From: Deltaproteobacteria bacterium GWF2_42_12
GTDB taxonomy: Bacteria > Desulfobacterota > GWC2-55-46 > UBA9637
Direction of reading: 5' to 3'
Length of the DNA stretch: 35,740 nucleotides
Assembly (NCBI GenBank): GCA_001797665.1
Contig: MGQA01000071.1
Span: 1 to 35,740, forward strand
Positions 16,523-23,465 of the stretch are shown piece after piece. Both the position numbers and the translations under genes were made by a program. A model generated the notes under the pieces. It searched no databases and was not told where the DNA came from. It saw only the letters and a list, made by a program, of their open reading frames with translations. The number at the start of each line of letters is the position of its first letter. Within the stretch, counting starts at the first letter, position 1.

Positions 16523-17389
16523 TTATCGAACAATGACATCAACAATAACAGCCAAGAATAGCACGCCAAGATAGACCATAGATGCCTTGAAGTTTTTCCA
16601 TGCAATCTCTTTTGATGTGTTTGACAGCAACTGAATATTCCTTATGATGAAGAACGCACCAAGCCCTATGGCCGTCACAGTATAAAATATACCCAGGTAG
16701 CCAAAGTAGGAAGGAAGAAGAGAGGATATAACCAGAAGTATTGTGTTTAACAAAATATAACGGGCGGTCTTTGAATCCCCTATTACAACAGGAAGCATTG
16801 GAATGCCTGCCTTTGCATATTCTTCCCTGTGGACTATGGCAAAGCTCCAGAAATGGGACGGTGTCCAGAAAAACATTGTCACTGCTAACAAAACAGGCGT
16901 CATACAAAACTCCGGCGTAGCAGATGCCCCTCCAGCGAGTACAGCAAAGCTTCCTGCAAGCCCTCCGATTATTATGTTTAACCAACTCTTTCTCTTAAGC
17001 CATACAGTGTAAACCACTGCATATACCAAAGCTCCAAGAAACAGGTGCAGGCTTACCATATAGTTAAGGGCATTAAACGAGACAAATATAGCGGCAATAA
17101 AAAGAATGGCTGCCACGAACAGGGGCTTTCTTGAGTTATCGATACTCCCTGAGGGTATCGGCCTCTTTTGCGTCCGTTTCATGACAGCATCTATGTCCAT
17201 GTCAAAGTAGTGATTGAAGGCACTTGCAGCAGATGAGGCCATCATTGTAGCAAGAATTAAAAATGCAACATTGCTTATAGAAACACTATCTGATGATGTG
17301 GCAATAAGACCAACAACGGCACTAAAGGTGATTAACGAACAAATCCTGAATTTAAAAAGAGGGAAATAATGTTTTAGACTTATCTGCAT
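16523..17389 (-). CDS. ctaB: protohaem IX farnesyltransferase (haem O synthase)
   Basis: UbiA-family integral membrane prenyltransferase that converts haem B to haem O for haem-copper enzymes. The first Asp-rich motif is present as NHYFDMDIDAVMKRTQKRP near residues 60-78; the second acidic region follows later, and about nine hydrophobic helices are visible. GGAGG lies 7 nt before the ATG. It is 117 nt downstream of the haem-copper-like gene and 7 nt before the Sco gene, so an assembly cassette is likely. Length (288) is normal. Confidence 0.95.
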   Translation of the reverse strand: MQISLKHYFPLFKFRICSLITFSAVVGLIATSSDSVSISNVAFLILATMMASSAASAFNHYFDMDIDAVMKRTQKRPIPSGSIDNSRKPLFVAAILFIAAIFVSFNALNYMVSLHLFLGALVYAVVYTVWLKRKSWLNIIIGGLAGSFAVLAGGASATPEFCMTPVLLAVTMFFWTPSHFWSFAIVHREEYAKAGIPMLPVVIGDSKTARYILLNTILLVISSLLPSYFGYLGIFYTVTAIGLGAFFIIRNIQLLSNTSKEIAWKNFKASMVYLGVLFLAVIVDVIVR

Positions 17390-17506
17390 GAGTTTCCTCC
17401 TTTTTGAAGTATTAAGTTATTATTTTATTAGTAACAACCTTCTTTAAATAGCTCGTTTTCTTTATCATAAGCATATGTATAAGTAAAGCTATTTCTACTA
17501 ATCTTG

Positions 17507-18973
17507 CTACCAGGATTTATTCTCTTGAAAAGACTTTTTAACAGGGTCGGCAACCGGAAAAACCCTTTGGGGCCCAATAAGAGACAGAATAGAATTTACA
17601 ACAAATATAATGCCGCCTGTGATAGCTATGAGGCCACCGATACCAACAATAGACATACCTATGATCTTGGCAATATCATCAAGATTCTGGGCAGCGCCAA
17701 AGGTCTTTCGCTGTACACCATGAGAGCCTGCTATGAACATGCCTATCACAAAAAGTGTCTGACCAATACCATAAACATATGGTTGCATCCTTGCCAGCCT
17801 CGCACTGTAAATATCCCTCTTTAAAGTATAAATCATGTGGTTTGTAAGCCCCATAAATGACAGGGTAACTCCGCCTATTACACCGTGATAATGGGAAGGT
17901 ATCTTTGTATTAGAACCATATATCATCAGCGAAATAAAACCACCAAAGACAAAAATCGCCATAGATATGACAAGGGATGAAAATGCCGGTTCTGCCCATG
18001 GAAGACCTTTGATTTTTGATAAGAGTTTATTGCCTCCGCTTGAGCTCATTATCAGGATTAAAAGTGCTATTGCAAAAATACCTGTAGATGGCCCAAGACC
18101 ATACTGCATAAGTGATGTAAAGGTATCTTTATATTCCTGACTGGCAGTGTCATAAATAAAATAAATGAAAGGGGCAGGAATGACAAATAAGAGGTAAAAT
18201 AAATAAAGCGCCTTTGCATACATGTCTTTTATTGGAAATTTTTTAAATACAAGATTTGCCGAAAAAAGCCATACAGTAACCATTGCGATGGTATTTGCAA
18301 ACTGGAGAATATGTCCACCCCCCCAGAAGAGTGTCTCAAAGTCCAGCAATACCTTCCTCGAAGGCGCAAATATCTGAAAATAGTAGGAAAGCCCAAAACA
18401 GATAAATGCAATTGCAACTGCCATACCAGACATTGCCATCCCAAATGTTATTAAGGGAACAGGGCCGCTATATGTCCGTTCTTTAAATGCCTTCCTTATT
18501 GTCAGAAAGGTGTTTAAGAGGGTAATGGCAATGCCGGCAGCCAGTATCAGGAGTCCGGTATAAAAGAGAGGATGCGTCAATACAGGGATATAATTGATAA
18601 ATAAAGGGATACCGAGACCAAAGATTGCAGCAATTACTATAAATACTGTGCCAGCCACAGAGAGCCAGAAACCAGACCACGCCACTGCTCTGCTAAAGAT
18701 TCTAACACCAAGAAACTCTGTGCTGGTGAATGTCCACAGCACGCCTTCAAAAGCCAGAAACCATATTACAACTGACAGGATGACATGCCCGACAAGCGCA
18801 ATGCGGATGTAGTCCTTTCCAGGAAGGATGTCCTGAATAACCGGCGTGCGGGCCATAGCCACGAGGAATGCAAATATACCCGCAAATATAAGGGAGGATA
18901 CGGCAAAGAAAAGCCATGCATAAATAAGATTATTACTCCTCTCATTACTCTTTTGTTGATTGACGAACTCCAT
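17507..18973 (-). CDS. haem-copper oxidase subunit I homologue lacking the CuB histidine pair
   Basis: Twelve-helix-like membrane protein of the haem-copper superfamily, 488 residues from the ATG at 18973 (a GTG at 18982 is also possible; neither has a strong RBS). Haem ligands are retained: H63 on helix II, and H361 and H363 on helix X (SHYHG). H221 on helix VI is also kept. The helix VII region, which supplies HH in the paralogue at 26261-27796, reads IPAPFIYFIYD, so the two CuB histidines are replaced by Phe-Ile. The cross-linked tyrosine is also missing. It therefore cannot have a normal binuclear centre and may be a dihaem electron-transfer or gas-sensing protein. It is followed by ctaB and sco, and has its own promoter at 19146-19174. 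Confidence 0.85.
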   Translation of the reverse strand: MEFVNQQKSNERSNNLIYAWLFFAVSSLIFAGIFAFLVAMARTPVIQDILPGKDYIRIALVGHVILSVVIWFLAFEGVLWTFTSTEFLGVRIFSRAVAWSGFWLSVAGTVFIVIAAIFGLGIPLFINYIPVLTHPLFYTGLLILAAGIAITLLNTFLTIRKAFKERTYSGPVPLITFGMAMSGMAVAIAFICFGLSYYFQIFAPSRKVLLDFETLFWGGGHILQFANTIAMVTVWLFSANLVFKKFPIKDMYAKALYLFYLLFVIPAPFIYFIYDTASQEYKDTFTSLMQYGLGPSTGIFAIALLILIMSSSGGNKLLSKIKGLPWAEPAFSSLVISMAIFVFGGFISLMIYGSNTKIPSHYHGVIGGVTLSFMGLTNHMIYTLKRDIYSARLARMQPYVYGIGQTLFVIGMFIAGSHGVQRKTFGAAQNLDDIAKIIGMSIVGIGGLIAITGGIIFVVNSILSLIGPQRVFPVADPVKKSFQENKSW

Positions 18974-19347
18974 AGGATACACTTTATCAGGGCAGGGGCT
19001 TAGGCTATGGGGATAGGCTATGGGCTATGGGTTATCCCCATCGCTTTTTGCCTATCACTTTTCGCCTATATTTACCGAAGCTTCCAGATGCTATCTAAGT
19101 ATTTGAAATTTAAAACATATACAGACCAACATGGAAATTGGTTTTAATTTACCCTTATGTATATGTGATGTCAAGTTTTTTAATCTGTGCAAAGCCAAAA
19201 TAGAAAAATCCAGTTTTATACCATAGCCTTTCTTAGTTGTTTCGTCATACTTTATTTGGCTTGCTTAAATTCCATAATTGTAGTAATCTTTGCAATCGAT
19301 TAAATGAAATTACTTTCATTATTAAACTAACAGAGGAGGTTTTATAA
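18974..19347. other. 374-nt divergent intergenic region
   Basis: Lies between the haem-copper-like gene (-) and the rhodanese gene (+). It holds a direct-repeat tract of GGCTATGGG units near 19000-19035, the minus-strand promoter at 19146-19174 and a possible weak plus-strand promoter (TTGCTT at 19261, 17 nt, TAATCT at 19284). No gene seen. Confidence 0.45.
19146..19174 (-). promoter_or_regulatory. promoter of the CuB-less haem-copper operon
   Basis: Minus strand: TTGACA (19174-19169), a 17-nt spacer, TAAATT (19151-19146). Both hexamers, the spacing and flanking sequence are conserved with the promoter at 28915-28943; about 59 nt align without gaps (19123-19181 with 28892-28950). Confidence 0.65.
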
Positions 19348-19806
19348 GTGGATAGGAAAAAGAAGATATACCTTCAATATGGGGCTATTTTCATATTCAT
19401 TATGGTCTTCGGCATCATAAACTTTTTAGTCAAGACACCGGAGGTATGGCGCAGTAGTATGCCCAAATACAAGTATGCAACAATTCCTCCAAAAGACCTC
19501 ATGGATTTGATGAGCCGAAATACTGAACTTATAATTGTTGATGCAAGGGCTACAGATGATTTTAAAAATGGCTATATAAAAGGGGCTACAAACTTCCCCT
19601 ATATAAACCTTAAGAAGATGGAAAAGGCATTAAAAAAAGACAGGGAAAAAATAATTGTCATATATTGTAAGGATGGCAAAATTTCAAAAGAGATCAGCGA
19701 TGTTCTTTCAAATCTCGGTTTTAGCAATATCAAGAATCTTGATGGCGGTATAAATGGCTGGATAGCAGCGGGTGGAGAAATTGTTACTACTGGTAGCATA
19801 AAATAG
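19348..19806 (+). CDS. membrane-anchored rhodanese-domain protein
   Basis: One N-terminal transmembrane helix (about residues 9-27) is followed by a single rhodanese domain: VDARATDDFKNGYIKGATNFP near the start and the active-site cysteine in YCKDGKIS (about residue 109). The active-site loop is the usual length for a sulfurtransferase, but ends KIS rather than the more common arginine-containing form. The GTG start at 19348 follows GAGGAGG by 9 nt. It stands alone on the plus strand, divergent from the haem-copper operon. The domain is expected to face the periplasm. The substrate is unknown. Confidence 0.88.
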   Translation: MDRKKKIYLQYGAIFIFIMVFGIINFLVKTPEVWRSSMPKYKYATIPPKDLMDLMSRNTELIIVDARATDDFKNGYIKGATNFPYINLKKMEKALKKDREKIIVIYCKDGKISKEISDVLSNLGFSNIKNLDGGINGWIAAGGEIVTTGSIK

Positions 19807-19828
19807 TTCGCTTTTCAATCCCCTATTT

Positions 19829-20000
19829 GTCATTCCCGCAATCCCCCGCTTACTGCCTGCGGGGGCAAACTTTAAGCGGGAATCCAGAGTCCCCCGATAT
19901 AGACATTCGAGGGCAGGCTTTATGTTTTAGCCTATATCGCAAGACGCTGGATGCCCCTCCCCCCTTTATCCCCCTCACAGAGGGGGACAGGGGGAGGAGC
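19829..20000. repeat. composite palindromic repeat region
   Basis: Nested inverted repeats: ATTCCCGC (19832-19839) with GCGGGAAT (19876-19883), and inside it CCCCCGC (19843-19849) with GCGGGGG (19859-19865). A second part contains CCTCCCCC...GGGGGAGG (about 19957-19998), which is related to the proximal end of the dispersed repeat at 15211 and 35663. The 82-residue ORF at 19827 is a translation of this repeat. It may help end rhodanese transcription, though there is no T tract. Confidence 0.6.
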
Positions 20001-20091
20001 ATGACAGAAGTGGTGATGTGCAAGACAAATATAACCTATATTATGCTCTCATTAGTAAGTAACTCCTTCGTATAAAAATAGCTCTCACCCC

Positions 20092-22134
20092 TTATAAAGA
20101 ACTTTTTAGCATAGTGGACAAATCTATTACAACAACCCCTCTTGCCTCAACATCTATTTTCTCTTCAAATGTATAATCAAAGGCAGGCCCCTCTTTTGAC
20201 TCCCCCATCCTAACCTTGACCTCATGCATCCCAGGCACAACAGGTATCTCCTCGTAGGCAAATACTGGGCCATCCTTTCTCAGACCCGCAGGGTAATAGA
20301 TTTTGGACAATACATTCTTATCATCTAAATCTACCTCTACATATACCGGGAACCTTTCTCTGCCGCAATCCATCCTGATACTGGGGAATGGAGAGTTGGT
20401 TTTCCTCATATGCAGGGGCAATGCCTCTATCTCCTCTTTAGTTAATTCCCTGCAGCCGCCTATATGCTTACTGGAGTGTTTAAATGTGAATTTTATTAAG
20501 GATTTATCCTTGCTGTAGAACGGGTATATAGGCTTTGTGGATAGAAAGAGTATCAGGAAGGCCGGCAACAGAAATGCAGGTATGGCAGACGCTATTACTC
20601 TTTTAAAAGACCATCTCCTGTCTTCTATTGATTTTATAATCCGGGGTTTTTCATGCACAGATATATTATAGGCATTGAGATTTTCTTCAAAAAGCCGCAG
20701 TTCCTCTGCAAGTTTTGTGGTGTTAATGGATGATAGCCAGTACTCTCCGATTCTCTGGCAATCAACCATCTTATTAGAAAACGGCGGCCTCTCACCTCTA
20801 AGCCTTGCCTGCAGCCAGACATTGCCCTCACGATAATGACAATCGCCAATTACACAGCCGCAGAGAAAAATACCGTCTGCGCCTGATTTAAATCCTGTTT
20901 CTATCATTGAGGGTTGCACCATGCCGATGCAGGGTAGCGCTATTGCCTTAATATTTGCCCTCTCCTTTATAATGTCTGCCACTGCATCAAACCTTACACT
21001 TCGCTTACAAACCAGCAACAGGATTCTGGGGCGCCTATCCGTTTGTATGGCAGCTAAGAGTTTTATTATCTCTTCTTTAATCTGTGTCTCGGTCATTTCA
21101 GGCAGGTTGATAGCATTAAAATCACATGCACCTACGCAGATGCCGCAGGCAGCACACCTCTCAGGCATAATGACTGCCTTTAGCCTATAAGGAAATCTCT
21201 CTTCAGGGGGTTGCAAACGGATAGCCCCGTAAGGGCAATCCTTATTACATTGGTCACAGCCTGTACAGTTTTCTGATGTTACCTGTGCAGTAAGCAGCCT
21301 GTGCCTCTTCGTCCAAGGGAGTATAAATAGTATAATGGTTCCGCCTATGGTAATTAACCAGAAGATAGATTTAGGAAGAAGAGACCTTACAGGGTAGATG
21401 AAAAAGAAAAACCAATCAAAGGGTGTGTTTATCGGCAATCTGGCGAGGTCTGCTGGTTGAGCGCTGGTGGCAGGTAGAATGATAGATGCAATGAGTAGCA
21501 CAACAGCCACACCCGCAGTAACAGCCCTGGGGGTTTTAAGTACAGGTCTTGGGCATCTAATGATATGGATACCTATCAGAACAATCATGCCGAGCGGCAA
21601 AGCCACATGCAAAAAGTGCAGCAGGAAAAAAAACATTCCGCTGATAGATTCATTGCTGAGAAAAGACCTTGACGGAGGCTCCATAAAAAAGAATATGTCA
21701 TTCAGCAGCTCTGCTGTCTTTAGGGCAATTAACTGGGCCCTTTCATCCCAAACCAGCCAGTAACCTGAAATACCCAACATTAAACTGACTATAAAAAGCA
21801 CCACACCTGAGACCCAGGCTATCCATCTGTAGTGGCTGTATCTGCCATTAACGTATTCACGGATTGTATGCAGGACAATGGAGATTACCAAACCATCAGA
21901 GGCATATCTATGGAGGCTTCTCATTATGCCGCCCAGATACCATTGTTTCTCAGTTAAGTCCTGGACTATCTTATAAGGGTTATTAGTCCTGTAAAAGATA
22001 AAGAGGTATATGCCGCTTATTAACAGTATAAGAAAGAAAAGGGTGGATATTGCTCCGAGGTAGTAGAATGGGTTGTACTTGGGTGAGAAGAGCCTGTTGA
22101 GCTGGTCTTCAATATAGAGGAATAATTTTTTCAA
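20092..22134 (-). CDS. cytochrome b - ferredoxin - MvhD fusion protein (copy A)
   Basis: A 680-residue membrane protein with four parts. Residues 1-275: cytochrome b with haem ligands H75/H89 and H176/H190 (both pairs x13) and a PEWY-like element in TPFDWFFFFIYP (about 238-247). Residues 290-343: two [4Fe-4S] motifs, CTGCDQCNKDCP and CAACGICVGACD. Residues 368-450: an MvhD/FrhD-like domain with C376, C402, C425, C427, C432 and the GADGIFLCGC...GDCHYREGN signature, which in hydrogenase/heterodisulfide reductase systems holds a [2Fe-2S] centre. Residues 515-680: one helix and a soluble domain with C561 and C590. The TTG start at 22134 is forced by an upstream stop and has a weak RBS. No Rieske gene is nearby. 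It is the last gene of a three-gene operon, 12 nt after the nuoF-like gene. Confidence 0.9.
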   Translation of the reverse strand: MKKLFLYIEDQLNRLFSPKYNPFYYLGAISTLFFLILLISGIYLFIFYRTNNPYKIVQDLTEKQWYLGGIMRSLHRYASDGLVISIVLHTIREYVNGRYSHYRWIAWVSGVVLFIVSLMLGISGYWLVWDERAQLIALKTAELLNDIFFFMEPPSRSFLSNESISGMFFFLLHFLHVALPLGMIVLIGIHIIRCPRPVLKTPRAVTAGVAVVLLIASIILPATSAQPADLARLPINTPFDWFFFFIYPVRSLLPKSIFWLITIGGTIILFILPWTKRHRLLTAQVTSENCTGCDQCNKDCPYGAIRLQPPEERFPYRLKAVIMPERCAACGICVGACDFNAINLPEMTETQIKEEIIKLLAAIQTDRRPRILLLVCKRSVRFDAVADIIKERANIKAIALPCIGMVQPSMIETGFKSGADGIFLCGCVIGDCHYREGNVWLQARLRGERPPFSNKMVDCQRIGEYWLSSINTTKLAEELRLFEENLNAYNISVHEKPRIIKSIEDRRWSFKRVIASAIPAFLLPAFLILFLSTKPIYPFYSKDKSLIKFTFKHSSKHIGGCRELTKEEIEALPLHMRKTNSPFPSIRMDCGRERFPVYVEVDLDDKNVLSKIYYPAGLRKDGPVFAYEEIPVVPGMHEVKVRMGESKEGPAFDYTFEEKIDVEARGVVVIDLSTMLKSSL

Positions 22135-22146
22135 TCTAAATAGATT

Positions 22147-23460
22147 TTATAAAGAATTGCCGGCGCTGCTCCGCAGAGGACATTTCCTTTCATGGATGTG
22201 AGCCTCAAACTCCTTCCTGAAATGTCTGACGGCGCCCTCAACAATAAAGGCAGCCCCGGATAGAAGATGACAGTATCCCTGTCCCTTTGAAGAACTGCAT
22301 GTATTTTCAATGTTGACAAGGTCATCCATTTCACCCTGACCATCCTCAATCTTCTGGAGCAGCCGGGCCATTTTGGCAGTCCCCATCTGGCAGGGTGGGC
22401 ATTGACCGCATGACTCTTCCATGCGAAATCTGGAAAAGCCCAGTGTTGTATCCACAACACATGTTCTGTCTCCCAGAACAATAACAGCAGCACAGCCAAG
22501 CCCTGAGCCTATCTCTTTTAATGAGTCAAAATCAAGAGGGACATCAATCTGTGACTCAGTAAGAGGGGGATTGCCAGGCAGAAAGGCTGCCTTAAATCCT
22601 CTTCCGTTTTTTAACCCGTTACCGCAATTATTGATAAGCTCTTTCAGGGTAATCCCTAACGGCAACTCATATACCCCAGGTCTATTTATATCGCCGGTAA
22701 GTGTAAAGAGCATATTCCCCGGGCTCTTTGGAGAGCCTATTTTAGAAAACCACTCTCCGCCTTTTAGTACAATATGCGGTATGTTTGATAATGTTCCAGT
22801 ATTGTTCACAATGGTCGGCTTTCCATAGAGTCCTCTATTGGCCGGATAATGCGGAGGTTTTTGCCATGTCTTTGCCGCCCTGCCTTCTATTACCTCCATC
22901 ATAGCCGTTTCTTCACCAGCAACATATTTATTAGGGCACTTACGAATGCAAATATCCAGAGAAAAATCAGTTCCCAAAATTTTCTCGCCGATGTATCTCT
23001 TTTCTTTAGCCTCTTGTAATGCCTTCTCAAGCACAGTAATTTCTTTGCTATAGCTTTCAGTTATATAGAGGTAAGATTTGCGAGCCCCAACTGCATAGGA
23101 AGCTATAATAATCCCTTCTATTAATTGATGGGGATTTGAGCGGATAAGACAACGGTCCTTAAATGTTCCCTGTTCACCCTCAGCAGCATTACAGCAGAGA
23201 TATTTCTCATCTCCTGCTGCCCCGGCTACAAATTCCCATTTCCGCCATGTTGGAAACCCAGCACCTCCCCTGCCCCTAAGTCCCGAACTCTTTACCTCTT
23301 TTATAACACCCTCTGGCTTTAATTCTTTGAGTGCCTTATCCAATGCCTTATAGCCGCCGGTTGAGACATATCTTTCAATTGAGATTGTCTCTATAGAGTT
23401 AAAATCGTCCATTTGGATATCCCTGGACAACAATATCCTCTGTCTTACTGTATTATTCAC
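22147..23460 (-). CDS. NuoF-like NADH-binding flavoprotein (51-kDa subunit family)
   Basis: Soluble flavoprotein that in complex I and related enzymes binds FMN and NAD(H). It has the glycine-rich GLRGRGGAGFPT motif near residue 60, a GTFKDR motif near 98, the nucleotide-binding YVAGEETAMM segment near 182, and C-terminal [4Fe-4S] ligands ESCGQCPPC with a later cysteine in ENTCSSS. One change: the usual CNADE reads CNAAE, so the conserved aspartate is alanine. The GTG start at 23460 follows GAGGAG in the end of copy B. No nuoE, nuoG or other complex I gene is present. Sitting between two cytochrome b-MvhD fusions, it is probably the NAD(P)H module of that complex. Confidence 0.92.
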   Translation of the reverse strand: MNNTVRQRILLSRDIQMDDFNSIETISIERYVSTGGYKALDKALKELKPEGVIKEVKSSGLRGRGGAGFPTWRKWEFVAGAAGDEKYLCCNAAEGEQGTFKDRCLIRSNPHQLIEGIIIASYAVGARKSYLYITESYSKEITVLEKALQEAKEKRYIGEKILGTDFSLDICIRKCPNKYVAGEETAMMEVIEGRAAKTWQKPPHYPANRGLYGKPTIVNNTGTLSNIPHIVLKGGEWFSKIGSPKSPGNMLFTLTGDINRPGVYELPLGITLKELINNCGNGLKNGRGFKAAFLPGNPPLTESQIDVPLDFDSLKEIGSGLGCAAVIVLGDRTCVVDTTLGFSRFRMEESCGQCPPCQMGTAKMARLLQKIEDGQGEMDDLVNIENTCSSSKGQGYCHLLSGAAFIVEGAVRHFRKEFEAHIHERKCPLRSSAGNSL

Positions 23461-23465
23461 TTTTT

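Noticed and set aside
16539-16985. 148-residue ORF
   Set aside because: Out-of-frame shadow of ctaB, cysteine-rich random composition.
19827-20075. 82-residue plus-strand ORF
   Set aside because: Translation of nested palindromic repeats after the rhodanese gene.
22147-23460. Part of a complex I operon
   Set aside because: No other nuo genes; flanked instead by the two cytochrome b fusions.
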